64,000 bases of DNA from Oxyruncus cristatus (GCA_013399855.1 VXAY01002872.1:62001-126000); one strand, 5' to 3'. Shown: positions 1 through 12,400, counted from the stretch's first letter. Translations and numbers: made by a program. The notes: generated by a model not told the origin, from the letters alone.

Positions 1-672
1 TATGGCATAGGGAAAGACCTAACCATGGTCCTGCTCCTTAGCACTTACCATCAAGACACCACAGCTCCACTGACATGAAGCCTTTATAAACCTGTATCAA
101 GGATCTCACCAAGTGCATTCTGTGTTTCGGCTCATGCAGCCAGAAGCAGAGCACAGACAGTACTTGGACCACAAAGAGACACTATTTGAGTTCAGGTCCT
201 GCTTGTGAAGTCAAAGGCGTTCTAGGTGTTCTTTCAATTGGGCCACATGCAGTCATTCAGACCTGGGCAGGTTTTAATCCCTGTAGTTCAACTGGATGCT
301 CATGATATCACAGGAAATCCCAGGAAGACTGGTGCCCAGGAAGACGTGGCAACATTTTCCTTCTAGACTTTGAGATTAGAAAGAAATATGATCCTTTTGA
401 GTGAGAAGAATGCACGTATCTCTGCTTGTATCTTAGCACTTTTTCAGCTCCACACCTTGCACTGAGTGCACTGTACAAGTACACTGCTCGGTAATTTTGA
501 AGGGTTGGGAGACAAAGGATGCTCTGCTCTTCCTGGGGTGTCGTTCGCTACCAGGCAGCACCAGTGATGACCCCAACACACAAGGGCCACTGTCCTGTTG
601 CACCGCTCCTCCTTCAATACTAGGGCAGCTCTTCACTGGGGCTTAGTTGTTTTCTTTTTTTGTCCATTTTAG
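1..672 (+). other. TBC1D2: TBC1D2 intron (3' part)
   Basis: This is the intronic sequence before the first TBC1D2 exon in the window. It ends in a T-rich polypyrimidine tract followed by TTTTAG at 667-672. I see no exon, repeat or RNA gene in it. Exons for the N-terminal PH domain, the coiled coil and the first half of the TBC domain must lie upstream of the window. Confidence 0.75.
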
Positions 673-858
673 GTAGATCAGAGAGTCTTCAAAGACTTCC
701 TGTCCGAGAAGCTACCTCGCCTCATGGCTCACTTTGAGCAGTATCAGATTGATGTGTCACTCATCACCTTCAACTGGTTTCTGGTGGCCTTTGTGGACAG
801 CCTGGTCAGTGACATCCTCCTGCGAGTGTGGGATGCCTTCTTGTACGAGGGAACTAAG
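673..858 (+). CDS. TBC1D2: TBC1D2 exon (TBC domain)
   Basis: 62 codons in phase 0, flanked by AG at 671-672 and GT at 859-860. It encodes VDQRVFKDFLSEKLPRLMAH through WDAFLYEGTK, a core part of the TBC domain. Confidence 0.93.
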
Positions 859-2512
859 GTACAACTCTAAGTCTAGGCCTCCCTCACATCTGCACCACGT
901 CTGTGACGTGATGGCAGGGCGATGGACGTACATATGTATCAAAGAGATGTGAGGTTGAACCCCTTGTCCTATCCTGCCTGTTTGGTCAGCCTTGATGTCT
1001 CTCAGTCTCCTGTGTTGTCTGTGTACTTGCTGCCAGTAGGCAGACCTAACCCCTGATACTGTGCAGAGCATCCTTGGCCCTTTTTAGCAGGTAGTTGTGC
1101 TACCAAACAGCTCTCTGATAGGCCATGGCATCTCCTGTTCTGTGACCTGGACACAACTAGTAGTATGACAGATACAGGGAGCATAAGATAGGCAGTTAGT
1201 ATCTGAAAATGTGAGTCCTGCATTGCCCCTGTGCATAGGGAGAACTGGAGACCCGTTGTGAAATCCCTGTGATGTCCTTTTGTAGGTCCTGGTGTTCTGT
1301 GGGACTGTAAATTAGCTTACAGAGGATCATTCTCCTGAAATTCGCTCTGTACCTCTTTAGGCCTGCCCTAGCACAGCCTGTTGGGAGCAGGAGTATCCCA
1401 GGGTCAAGCCTGTACTGCAGTGCTGTGTGCCTGACCTCATCTTTCATGTCAGCAGGGCCTGATCCCTTATCTGCTTAAAACTTGTCAACTCAAATACATT
1501 TCAACCCTCCAGGTCATTTTCCGCTACGCTCTTGCGATTTTTAAATACAACGAGGAGGAAATCCTGAGAATTCATGACAGTGTGGAGATCTACCAGTACC
1601 TACGCTTTTTCACGAGAATGATCATGGATGGCAGGTAGGACTGTGAGTTGTAGACAGCCTTCCATCCTCTATGTGTATTTCCTTGCCTGTTAGGTCAGCC
1701 AAACAAGAATTGTGACTGATCTATTAAGAGAGATACACTGAGAGGTCCATTGGACATGGATCAGTTTGTTTCCTTTTGACTTTCCCTTCCTGGCATTACT
1801 TAAAATATCTTTGGCCCAGGCAAAGGCATGCTGCAGCAGAGCAAGCCACAAATTCTGTGTCAGTCTGCTTTTTGTAGCAACTGGAACCTGTGCTACTCCT
1901 TGCTGTGTTTCACTCAACTGTAGTTGGAGTATTTGGGTACACAGCACAACTCACGACCTTTAATGGCAGTGTGTCTGAGGTGAAGACTTCTGTGTTCAGA
2001 AGAGCTCAGCATCAGGAATATTTCTTCCTGAGAGACCATCAGAATTGGCATCTGGTCCGCTGTCTGTTGACTGGTGGCTGCACGCTGGTACCTTAAAAGG
2101 TGGTGTGTTATAGGTGTGTTTTAAAGTATTGCTTGTGTTAGTGTGAGAAGAAATTGCCTGTGATTCCTTTAAGCCTGTGCTGCTTGGTGACTTTTGAGCC
2201 CAGAGAGCTGAAGTGTGAGGCCCTACTCTTTGCCTACCCCGGGATGCCCTTGGTGTATCTGTTACTGTGTGTTACCAGCCAGTTGACCAGACCTGTGTTT
2301 TCTGTCGTAGGAAGCTGATGAACATTGCCTTCAATGACTTAAACCCCTTCCCCATGAAACTGCTGAGGAACCGTCGGTCAATGCACAGGGAAGAGCTGGA
2401 GGCAGAGCTGTGCGAACTGGAACAGATCAAGGCAGCCTATGTAAAAGAGAGAGCAGAGCAAGGGCCTCAGGACCCGAAGGAGGTTGCTAGTGAAGAGGAA
2501 GAAGAGATATAG
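673..2512 (+). CDS. TBC1D2: TBC1D2 (Armus), 3' part: exons joined 673-858, 1513-1634, 2311-2512
   Basis: The three exons encode the last 169 residues of a TBC-domain Rab GTPase-activating protein. The joined product has the C-terminal half of the TBC fold (VDQRVFKDFL, ITFNWFLVAFVDSL, LLRVWDAFLYEGTK, FRYALAIFKYNEEEILRIHD, YQYLRFFTRM), then KLMNIAFNDLNPFPMK, a charged helix and an acidic tail ending EEEEEI. From memory this matches TBC1D2 better than its paralogue TBC1D2B, notably in LPRLMAH, LLRVWDAFLYEGTK and RKLMNIAFND. In mammals TBC1D2 stimulates GTP hydrolysis by Rab7 and binds Rac1 and LC3, linking E-cadherin turnover and autophagy. The catalytic arginine and glutamine fingers lie in the upstream half and cannot be checked here. 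Its neighbour CORO2A, in the same orientation, supports the identity. Splice sites are GT-AG and phases agree (0, then 2). Confidence 0.93.
859..1512 (+). other. TBC1D2: TBC1D2 intron
   Basis: A 654-bp intron with a GT donor at 859 and an AG acceptor at 1511-1512. No repeat or other gene is recognised. Confidence 0.85.
1513..1634 (+). CDS. TBC1D2: TBC1D2 exon (end of TBC domain)
   Basis: 122 bp encoding VIFRYALAIFKYNEEEILRI to MIMDG, ending in the first two bases of an Arg codon. The acceptor is AG at 1511-1512 and the donor is GT at 1635-1636. Confidence 0.93.
1635..2310 (+). other. TBC1D2: TBC1D2 last intron
   Basis: A 676-bp intron with a GT donor at 1635 and the acceptor TCGTAG ending at 2310. 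Nothing else is recognised in it. Confidence 0.85.
2311..2512 (+). CDS. TBC1D2: TBC1D2 terminal coding exon
   Basis: The first base completes the split Arg codon. The exon then encodes KLMNIAFNDLNPFPMKLLRN, a long charged helix (HREELEAELCELEQIKAAYV) and the acidic terminus SEEEEEI. The stop codon TAG is at 2510-2512. The charged helix and acidic tail have counterparts in the human TBC1D2 C-terminus. Confidence 0.93.
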
Positions 2513-4678
2513 CAAAAACAGGGTTGGTCATCACTTCCCTCCTGTCTTGCAGAAGGACATCAGTAGCACCTGTCTGTAAGAGATGGACCAGAGGGGAAGG
2601 GTGGTCACAGCAGGAGCTCATCTGCCCCAGGAAGCAAGGCTGTAGTTACATGACCATCTGGGGACAAAGTCTAATGGGTTGGAAGGTGTCAGAGAAGTTT
2701 TATTCTCTTCTGTGCTTCTCCCCATTCAGCCCACCCTGTCCTGTACAGTTCAGGATTACAGCTGAGGGTGCATAGGAAATACTGGTTGTTGTACCATGAC
2801 TGGAATTGACATGGTGCAAAAGACCCAACCAGGCAGGGCTTTTCTACATTTTTTTGGTGGAGGCTTGAGTGAGATCTTTATGTACAAGTAAAATCACTGG
2901 AAATAATGAACCAAGAACCCTCTCTCATTGGTACCTAAAGCTTCTGAATTGGTTAGGAAGAAAAGTTGCTCTTTGAAGGCATAGTGCATTCAGTGGCTAC
3001 CCTGCCAGGAGAGCGTGTGTTTAACATTGCAGTCACTGAGTCAAGACACTGTGTCCAGATGAGTGTTGGGTCTCAGGAAGTCCTGGAAGCTGGAGAACAT
3101 CTCCCCATGGGATTGAGACTCGGACATGGGAAATGGATTGTGGGAGAGTGGAGTTGTCTCTCCCGTTTGGTTCCCATGGAAATCCATGGGAGCACAAGAT
3201 GTGTCTCCCTGTCTGGCTGGGAAATGCTGGGAGTTATCTCTCCTCTTTGTTTAGCTTTGAGCAGAGCCATTTATGGATTGGCCTGACTCTGGCAGCACTC
3301 TGCTTTCTGGAGGTCAGTTTGCTCTGTAGAGGAACTCTCATCTCAGTGTGAAACCAACCACAGCCTGGCTTCAGGCAGGGCCTCACGTTCCAGAGACTTT
3401 TACTGGGGACGACTGGATCTTCTGATGGCCTCACACTTGGCCAGGATGAATGTGCGTGGCCATCTCTCTCTGCCCCACAGTTTGGGTTTTCCTGTGCTGA
3501 TATCCCTGTTTCTGACTCCTATCCATAATGGAGGGACAATGTCTTTTTTGTAGGAGTTTACAATATTGAAGGTGTTTTACCCATGGCTTATGGTACTTGC
3601 TCTGGGAGTGAGCCTGCAAACCACAGGGACTAGGTCACAAAAGATGACCTGATATTCTTTAGAAAAATCATTACTTTTCCGTGAACCCAGGTCTAGTACA
3701 CAGAGATGCCCTGTCTGGCTTTGGGAATGGGGTCTGATAGCCTGGGAGGCAAGGCAGAAGGCTCACCCATCCCCTGGGCTGGATGCCCCGCCTGTGCAGC
3801 TCAGTCCTCCACAGACCCAGGAGGAGTCAAGTGCTTTTCCCTAACACAACGCCAGATCCTGCAGCCCCACTTTTGTGCTGAGTGGTGCTTTATTCCAGGT
3901 GTGCCTGCAGTGCTGGCACTGACAGCATGCAGCAGACTGCTGTAATGGGGGCTCTGCTCTAAGTTTTTTAGACTGATGTTGAACCCAAGTGGATTACGTC
4001 TCCTTTAAACATCTTGTGGCTGTCACCCTTTAGGCTGTCAGTGCTTGCAGAGTAAGGGAGAAGAGGCATTCATAGCCCATAGTGTTCTCAGCCTGGTGCC
4101 ACCAACTCTGGTGGAAACAGCACCAGCCTCTATTCACTTGAGATGCATGGTCTGCCTCGGCTCTGCCTTAGGCACAACTGGACAAGTCAGCCAGCTTCAG
4201 TGAATTGTAGAAGACTGGGAGAGAGCTGTGGAGGCCAACCACGCAGTACAGAAGTAATCAAAGTGGAAATGAGGTTTTGGGAAGAGTAGATAGATCCCCT
4301 GCATGTCCCCCCATTGAAAGTGTGGGATGAGAAGAAAATCTTACTGGAATCTTACAACATCTCAAAAAACGCACTTATGCCACCTAGCTAAGGAAGCCTA
4401 AAAGGTTTTTCTTCACAGATGATATTGCTAATCTAATTCACTCATACTGTTATGTGCATGGGTATGCACAAATACAGATTTTTGCTACTTCTATAGACAT
4501 TATCTTTTAAATCAAGGCCATGAAAATTACAAGTTTACTTAAAATTTTATATTTCCTAGAGCTTTCTGCAACAGCTTAAAAATTTTTCCTCCTGACTTGC
4601 CCTTATGTTTATTAAAAAAAGCACTTGAAACATGTATTATTAGACCAAACCATAGCCAGATGTACCTCTATGGTATAT

Positions 4679-4684
4679 AATAAA
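4679..4684 (+). terminator. TBC1D2: Poly(A) signal candidate, TBC1D2
   Basis: A canonical AATAAA followed by TG-rich sequence (TTTGTCTATGTGGTGT), as expected of a cleavage/polyadenylation site. Confidence 0.45.
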
Positions 4685-4719
4685 CTTTGTCTATGTGGTG
4701 TATAATGACCTGTTTAAAA

Positions 4720-4725
4720 AATAAA
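4720..4725 (+). terminator. TBC1D2: Second poly(A) signal candidate, TBC1D2
   Basis: A second canonical AATAAA, 41 bp after the first and the last one before the intergenic spacer. Confidence 0.4.
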
Positions 4726-4745
4726 CTCCTCTGAAGCAGACATAA

Positions 4746-7370
4746 GAACCAAGGTGTTGTCCCTGGTGGGAAATTCTGAAAATAATTTTCAATTGAAATC
4801 AGAAGGGGAGGGCATCTCAGGGTTTTTACAAGTTTCTTTTCTTGTGTGTCTTCACCAGCTCTTGGTTTTGCTTCACACATTATTTGCTATGGGCTGTTTC
4901 CTCTGGTCATGTTGCTAGCTAGTCACTTGCCATTCACTGGGGTCGTTCTTTACCTAAAACGTGGTGGATACAGGAGTATCTGCAATCCTATGCAGACCTG
5001 CACCTTGCTGCCGAGCTTCCATGTCCTCATGGGCCCTACTCTACTTCCCTCGTGTTTCACAAACTTTAGGGGTACTGAAAAACACTGAACTCTGGTCACG
5101 AGATGCCAGCTGGGCGCGGAGTTTTGGTTTGTCTAATGCAAATCCCTCAGGCTTCTGTAAGACCTGCAGTGAGTCTCAGTCAGTGGCAGGGGTGCTTTGG
5201 ACAGAGGTTGTCTCTGCATGAAGTGCTCAGGGATGATTTCTGCTGCCACTACCAACTGTTGTGGCTGGGAAACAGTTTGACCTGGTTGTGCAGCCCAGCA
5301 GCTCCTCCTGCCTGTGCTGGCACCTGTGGATAAACCAGGTGACTTACTACCCAGCGCCTGTCTTTGCTGAGTTTTGCTTTATGCATAACAGTACTTGTTA
5401 AATTAAGCTTTCTGTCTCTGCATTAATTTAAACCTTGGGATACCAGCTCCAACATTAAAAAGGATGGTTTTGATTTCCACACCTACCCTCTTCTTTAGGA
5501 TGTGCCATTAATCTGGAGTTCACCTTGTTGCAGGACCTTGGGGCTGCCTAGAGTTTATAGGGTTTGAGAGGATAAATTGGTGGAAGGTGGCCAAACACAC
5601 AGCCAGTGCTGGCTCAGTAAGTCCCTGAGCTGCAAACAGGGAGAGGCTATGAGGCTTCCCTTCTTCACCCCTTTTTGGCCCTGGGTGGTGTTGGGCTGGC
5701 AGGATCTATACCTCTATATGCTGCAGCTCAGCCCTTGCATATAAAAGCACTAGTGCTCACATAAGTGGCCTTTGCTCACGACTTGCTCACAAGGTGAGCA
5801 CAGCCAGGTGCCTACAGTGGACAGGGCTGCAAGCAGCAGAAATCTTTCCCCCCCAGGAACCTCGAACGAAGACATCTTTGTCCCCAGTCAGTCCTGCATG
5901 CAATCTTCTACAGCTTAAACAGGGCTGGAGCACAACACATGTGAAAGGAAGCGCTGGCCATCATCAGTGCATCAGTACCTGACCTGTCTTGTACTTCTCC
6001 ATGGTGAAGATATGAACACCTGCTGCAAGTGTCCTGAGGGGTTCCAGAAGTCACCTCAGTATCTGCAGGCAGGGCAGGCCCCGGGCAGCTGCTGCAGAAG
6101 CAGCCACAATTCATACCCATAGCTCGATTATTTCCTGTTCTCCATCCACGGACATTGCTTCTCAACAGCTGTCTGGTAGTGTATCTGTGCAAGTGCCTCA
6201 GACTCCTGAGATGTCCCAGCCTGGCACCTGGCAGCAAGGCATGAAGATTACTCTTGGGGCAGGCTGGTTGATTCTGCAATTCTGCTCAACACCCTTGAAG
6301 AATTTTGGTGAATCTACTCTTGTCAAGGGCATGATTTTCCTTCTCCAAAAGGACTTCAGGTGCCCTGAGGGGCATGACTTCCCATGTGCAGTCCACTCTT
6401 TTACTAGAGTTGGTGTCTCTAGTGAGAAGGTAATCACTGGGTCAATGGTCATGATCTCTCCTTGCTGTGATTACCTTTTGGCTAAGGACACAGTTCTTGC
6501 CTCACTCTTTTGGCACTGTCAGCAGGTCTTACCACTCTACTGGTTTCAATCCCCGTTATCTTGCCTGTTGTTTCCTTAACTGCTTTGGTTCAGAGTGTTC
6601 AAAACACCCCCTCTGTCTTCGCCTAAGTCTGTCTCGTGTTGATACACAGCTCCTCGGTAAACAGTCCTTTGTCGTGAAGAGTTACAAACTGGTAACAGCA
6701 TCTGAGCTATCGTTTGGGCATGTTTGATTTTCTGCTTGATCCCTTACACTAATCTCAGCATTTCACTTGTGGAGGACACTGAGTGTCACAATCTTGTCAC
6801 AGCTGATGCCTCAGCCCAGAGCTGCCTCTGCTACCCATGACTGGTGGGACTAAATCATGGAGATAAGCTAGCTGTCTCAGGCTTTGATGATCAGACAGGA
6901 CCAGAGTGGTGTTAGCTGAGAGGGTGACCCGGCAAAGGAAATCTCCTCTGCTCTTTGATCTTTGGCATTGCCTACTTGCCAAGTTCCTCACCCAGGGTAC
7001 CAGGGAGGTCTGTAGTTCTGCCAAGATACCAGCTAACCCAAAAGTCTGAGTGTGAGCTCTGAAGACATGAGAAGCTTTCCAAGGACCCTTTGCCACCAGT
7101 GAAGGCCCTGCAGCTTTGGGCCAGTATCTCTCCATCTGCTAAGGTCTGCCAGAGTCTTCCATCTAAGGCTGGCACACTAATACATGTTGGAAGGGTGTGT
7201 GCAGTGTTCAGGATATGCAGGACCTGGTGGTTGCACTGAGGACACGGCACAGCGTCCGCATCTCCTCAGAAGCTCCCGGAGCCAATGCAAGGCCTCTCTG
7301 CAGGTGATGGCAAAGTCATGATGCTGTCAGGACGATCTTGCAGGAGGAACATGCACCCAGCCCTCACTCT
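4746..7370. other. Intergenic spacer between TBC1D2 and inferred CORO2A promoter
   Basis: About 2.6 kb of unique-looking sequence. The open frames are short and overlapping on both strands, with no recognisable protein. A TATAAAAG motif lies at 5740-5747 but has no downstream gene. I see no repeat that I can name. Confidence 0.5.
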
Positions 7371-8320
7371 GTGCCTCCGGCCACAGACTCGGGAGCCCTC
7401 CCTGCAGCGGGGATGGTAACGGTGAATGGCGCCCGTCGGCCCGGGCGAGCCGGCTCCCAAGGCCGGGGTAGGGAGAGCCGCCCGCGCACCTTGCAGTGGT
7501 TGCGGAGGGACTCTCCCCGCGGCATCACCAGCGCGAACCCCACGCCGCCCACTGCAGGCTGCGCCCGGGGGCCGGGCCCGTNNNNNNNNNNNNNNNNNNN
7601 NNNNNNNNNNNNNNNNNNNNNNNNNNNNNNNNNNNNNNNNNNNNNNNNNNNNNNNNNNNNNNNNNNNNNNNNNNNNNNNNNNNNNNNNNNNNNNNNNNNN
7701 NNNNNNNNNNNNNNNNNNNNNNNNNNNNNNNNNNNNNNNNNNNNNNNNNNNNNNNNNNNNNNNNNNNNNNNNNNNNNNNNNNNNNNNNNNNNNNNNNNNN
7801 NNNNNNNNNNNNNNNNNNNNNNNNNNNNNNNNNNNNNNNNNNNNNNNNNNNNNNNNNNNNNNNNNNNNNNNNNNNNNNNNNNNNNNNNNNNNNNNNNNNN
7901 NNNNNNNNNNNNNNNNNNNNNNNNNNNNNNNNNNNNNNNNNNNNNNNNNNNNNNNNNNNNNNNNNNNNNNNNNNNNNNNNNNNNNNNNNNNNNNNNNNNN
8001 NNNNNNNNNNNNNNNNNNNNNNNNNNNNNNNNNNNNNNNNNNNNNNNNNNNNNNNNNNNNNNNNNNNNNNNNNNNNNNNNNNNNNNNNNNNNNNNNNNNN
8101 NNNNNNNNNNNNNNNNNNNNNNNNNNNNNNNNNNNNNNNNNNNNNNNNNNNNNNNNNNCAGCCGGCCCGGGGGTCTGCGGCCGGCCCGCCCCGCTCCGAG
8201 GTGCCGCCGGTGCGCGGAGCAACAGGGCTTCGTGCCGAGCCGGGGCATTCCGCTGCCTGCCCGGGAAGGCTGCGCCTCCGCCTGCCAGCCGGGGCCACGG
8301 GTGGCACGGCTTGGCACCTG
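7371..8320. promoter_or_regulatory. CORO2A: CpG-rich block, probable CORO2A promoter and noncoding first exon
   Basis: The flanks at about 7371-7581 and 8159-8320 are very GC- and CpG-rich (runs such as GCCCGTCGGCCCGGGCGAGC), in sharp contrast to the surrounding sequence. The core is hidden by an assembly gap. CORO2A needs an upstream noncoding exon because its ATG is the first codon after a splice acceptor. This is the only CpG island seen upstream of it and downstream of TBC1D2, so I infer that it is the promoter. No TATA box or donor site can be assigned. A bidirectional or unrelated CpG island is possible. Confidence 0.6.
7582..8158. other. Assembly gap (577 N)
   Basis: A run of N inside the CpG-rich block. 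Open frames drawn through it are artefacts. GC-rich promoters are often lost in short-read assemblies. Confidence 0.99.
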
Positions 8321-9362
8321 TGTAACTTTGCTTATTATACAGAGAGAAACCTTATCTATGGCTGTGTGTGTGAGGGGTTGAATTTGGCCTTTCTGTGCCG
8401 TAGTCATGGGGAATTTGGGTGCCTGTTGTCAGGGCAGGTCACATCTTGCACTGAGCATGGTGACAGCCACGTAACGATTCTCTGGCATCAGGATCTCCTG
8501 GTGCCAGTTCCCCCTTCAGGGCAATCCCTTGAAGAGGTCTTACTTTTAGGTGACACAGCTTTGGAGGACTGCTTCCATGCCGCAGCTCTGTCAGGGGCTA
8601 AGGCAGTCTGTTGCAAAGGGATAGGTAACAACCACAGCACTTTGCACCGATGGCCTGGGGAGGTCAGCTATGTGTAGTGTGTCTTGATGAACATCATTGT
8701 TCACTCTGCAGGGAGTGGTGCCCTCCTTGTCTTGCTCTGGAGCATCTTGTCTGTTCCTGATTCCCACCCCACCCCAGCCCCGTTCACTTACACCTTCTAA
8801 GAAGACAGTGTTTGCTGCAGTCCTTGTAAAGGGAACTAGCCTCTTCTGGCCCCTTGGCTGCTCGAGAGGATTCAGAGAACATCTGGGAGAAGGTTGGCTG
8901 TTGGATGCATTTTAAGCTTCTCAATGCAGGCTCCCCAGTGGGTTAACAAAGGAGCAGCCTGTGTAGCCCTGCTGTTCCCTTTGTTCTCCCACTGGCTATG
9001 CCCTCTTTGGAGAGCTCTGATCTCTCCTGGTTTCATCAGAGATAGGGAGTGACTGATGGAGGCACAAGGGAGTTCATGTTTTGGTTGTGAGCATTTCAGG
9101 AAACTCTAGAGCTTTGGGAGGCTGGAGAGGGGAGAGCTGGTTGCTTCTTAAAGGCAAGGGAAAAAGGAGGTGTTTTCATCTGTGCTGATGTTGTTTGGTG
9201 AATTAACATTATGACAGCTATTATTATAGTTTAGATAAGAGGTGTTTCAAATTCATTCTATCTATTAGTCCGTAGCAACATATCAAAGCCAATTATCTCT
9301 GTAGAGCTGCCACAGACCTGGGAAACATGAGACTGAGGCACTGGTGATGTTTGGACAAAGAG
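8321..9362. other. Unique intronic sequence, nothing recognised
   Basis: No gene, repeat or structured element is recognised in this stretch following the CpG block. Confidence 0.5.
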
Positions 9363-9447
9363 ACGGACAACGGGCCATTCACTTAAGGGTTGGACCCAAT
9401 GATCCTTGTGTGTCCCTACCAACTCAGAATATTCTGTGATTCTGTGA
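9363..9447 (+). repeat. CR1 LINE 3' end fragment
   Basis: This reads as the extreme 3' end of an avian CR1 in + orientation: GGTTGGACCCAATGATCCTT, then CCAACTCAGAATATTC and the tail TGTGATTCTGTGA. Only the last ~85 bp remain, so it is strongly 5'-truncated. Confidence 0.8.
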
Positions 9448-12400
9448 ATTCTGCTGCCTGTACCCCAGCTCTGCCCTAAGCTCCTCCTGACTTCTCTTCC
9501 TCTGAAGCAAAATAGCTCTGCATGAGTGTGCCTGTTGTGCAAGACCAGGGGATGAGGGAGAGCACTGCCCTCTGTGTGGCAGCTGCACCTGCCTGGCCAG
9601 CAGCATTGTTCATCCCATTGACCCACCTGGTTGCTGGCTGATCTGGTGCAGCAGGTGGATTTCCTGGTAGCAGGTCGTGGCATCTCCAGGTATGGTGTTT
9701 TTCTTACTCTCTTTTTCTGCCTGGGTAATTTCTGCCTGTCTGTCAAGTATGTTGGTTTGTCCCCTCTGAGCAGTTTTCTTACTCTGCAGATTTTAGTAAT
9801 GGATAATATTTTTAATGTTTCTGTGTCTGCTACATTTGTTACCAGCTGGACAATGAACGGATTTTCTGTTGCCTGACTCTGTGGCAGGTTTCTGTGAGTT
9901 TCTTTCTAGTTTGGTTGGCACTGGGCAGCCTGCTGTCTCTGGAGCAGGTTTGTGGTGCCTCTGCAAGGGCAGTTCTCCCTTGCCTGTGGGCTGTCTGGAC
10001 TGCCAGATGCTTGAATGCTGTGTGGGCTGTGTTTTGGGGATGAATAGTTCAGTATAGAGCAGGTCCCTGTGCTGTGATCTGCAGGTGCCCAGGTGCTTCA
10101 GTGTTACAGAGAGTTAGGCAGAGAACTGAAGGCTTTGGCAAATCCCAGAAGCAAAGGTGATGCTTTGGAGTGGGAGACCCTGCCTTGGAGGGAAGCTAAG
10201 GTAGATTTTATGCACGACCTTGTAGCTCCTCATAAATTGTGTTCAGTTTGCTTCCTCTGATATTTTTGTATTCCTTGGCCCACAGTGGGTGCATAACATG
10301 AAGTCTTCATCCCACTCTGTTGGGGTCCTGATTTCCATGGCAGGGATTTTGGTGGGGAAACTGTTGGGGTGTGGGTTGTCACAGGGTATGACAGAGGCTT
10401 TCTGTGAAGAAACAGGGTAGAGGGAGAATGTCCCAGATGATTTCCCCACCGTCCACTCTTGGTTGGTCCAAGGGAACTCAGCAGATCCTTAAGGGCCAGA
10501 CCCTGTTCTTCAACTCTCATAAATAAATCTGCTCCAAGGAAGTTTGCTCAAAGTGTTTTCTTCAACAAAAAAAAACCTGCAAAGCCCCGCCACCTTATCT
10601 GAGTATTCCCTTCTGCCAGTTATAAACACCATCTGTCTTTTACGGCAATAAAATGGTAGTCAGTGTTACAGTTGGCCAGTGGGCTGATGTCTGGGCGGGT
10701 GGCTGCCTAGGACCTTGCGACTAAACCTCCTGCTCAGAGCCAAGGACACCTGTGAATCCATCCCTGGTGAGGCTGGACAGCGGCTGTCCTTGGAAACAGC
10801 TGTCTCTGCCCACGTCTTGATACACAACTGGAACACAGACAGTCTGGTCTCTTGCTCCTGTGGCAAGAAAACACCAGAGCGATAATGCAGTGAGTTGTTT
10901 CACATGTAGTCATTATCTGGCTTCCTGTAAGTGCATGTTAAGCTGCTCTGGCTGCAGAGAGCTGACTGAGGCAAACTGCCTGCAGCACATACCAGTTACG
11001 CTGACGCGCCTTCTGCCTCTCCGCAGGAGAAACAGGAAAGACCTTTAGATCATCCAGGAGGCTGTATATGGGCTGAGGGGATTTGACACTCACACGGTTA
11101 TACTGGCTTGTAAGTAGAAGCCAGACTGGCCTAGTATTTCCAGGGATTTCCCCTCTGCGGTATTACAGGCTTGCCAGCAATTCCCCATGTTGAAAATACA
11201 CCCTGCGGGGCTCTATTAGGGTAATGCTGATGCTTACTATTTCCAAAGCACTTTAAAATTCACAAAGAGGACTTTCTGACCCTCAGCCAAGCAAAACCCT
11301 TTCTAAAGCTTGGAGACATGCTGCTGCCAATGGTAGGACCTATGATGGTGTGCAGCTCCAAACTCTGTTCTCTCTTCCCCTGTTGACTCTCCCCCTGCTC
11401 TGTTTCACACCGCTTCAGATTTTCCAGAGCAGTGCCCGAAGTTTGGCTTCTCTCTCTTCCTCTTTCTTTCAAGCACCCTTCACAGCTCTGGTTTGTGGAG
11501 GAGTTTCTTTCCAGTCTTGTGAATTTCTATGCTCTTTTGCTCTGTGCCAGGAAACATGGATTCTTATCTGTAGAGAGGAGGTCTTCTGCAGATGACTCTG
11601 CTCTGCCTCTCTCCTTCTGTGGGACAAAGTCACCTAGGAAAATAATAAGGAAGACAAAGCAGCAGAAACTCCCAGCAATTGTGGCATTTTTATCACCGAG
11701 ATTAAAACAAAGTCCAAGGAAGCTGATTAGATAGCTTGCAGGAAGGCAGGAGAGGCAAAACTCCATCTTGTTCTTCCTCCTGCAGTTCTTGGAGCTGTGC
11801 TTAAACAAGGAGGGGAGTAAACACTAGGGGAGAGCTCCTCCCAGGAAAAGGTGACTTGGGCAAGGCTGCCCATGGCAGGGTTGTACTAGTAAAGGAAATA
11901 TGAGCCTCTTGGCTCCAGCTTGTACATAGAGTAGAGCAGAGACAGTCAGAAAAAAGGTGCAAGGGGGAGCCAAGACAAGTACTGGGCTTACTCCCAAGAG
12001 CAGAAATCAATCAGTCCTTGCTCTACAGATAATGTGATTCACGCTTGCCTTGCAGAGCGCCTGTGCAGAGGGCTGAAATACTCCTTGGGAGAGTTGGAAA
12101 GCTCTGGATCCCACCCCAGGATTTCTGAGAATCCATGGCAGGGTGCATGAGTAATGCTTGGTGGACAAGGGCTGTTTTCTCAGACACGGCTTTCTCTTGG
12201 GGCTGGGATATGGATTGACACAGCAGGCAAAAGGGAGCACATGGAAGCACAGGATTGGGAGCAGTGGATCTCTCCTGACTCTGCCTGTCCTACTCCAGCC
12301 TCACACGGGTCTTGTTTAGCCAGGGAGTGTTTGCACATAGGAATTTGCCAATCTGCGAGAAGGACCCTTGAAGTGGTGCTGCCCCTGAATGCCACCAAGT

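Larger units (their letters stand above)
2513..4745 (+). other. TBC1D2: Probable TBC1D2 3' UTR
   Basis: No gene follows the stop codon. The sequence grows AT-rich towards 4500-4740 and carries two canonical AATAAA signals at 4679-4684 and 4720-4725, with an ATTAAA at 4610-4615. I take the transcript end to be near 4740, which is an inference. An earlier end using a variant signal (AGTAAA near 2888) is possible. A perfect 18-nt palindrome lies at 3173-3190. Confidence 0.45.

Noticed and set aside
5740..5747. TATAAAAG as a possible promoter
   Set aside because: No gene, CpG enrichment or exon follows. A single TATA word is expected by chance.
7266..8677. Long open frames of 260-393 codons on both strands across the gap
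   Set aside because: They are mostly unknown residues from the N run. The real flanks are GC-rich, which lengthens frames by chance.
9258..9746. 162-codon minus-strand open frame
   Set aside because: It overlaps a CR1 3' end, has no recognisable domain and no splice or start context.
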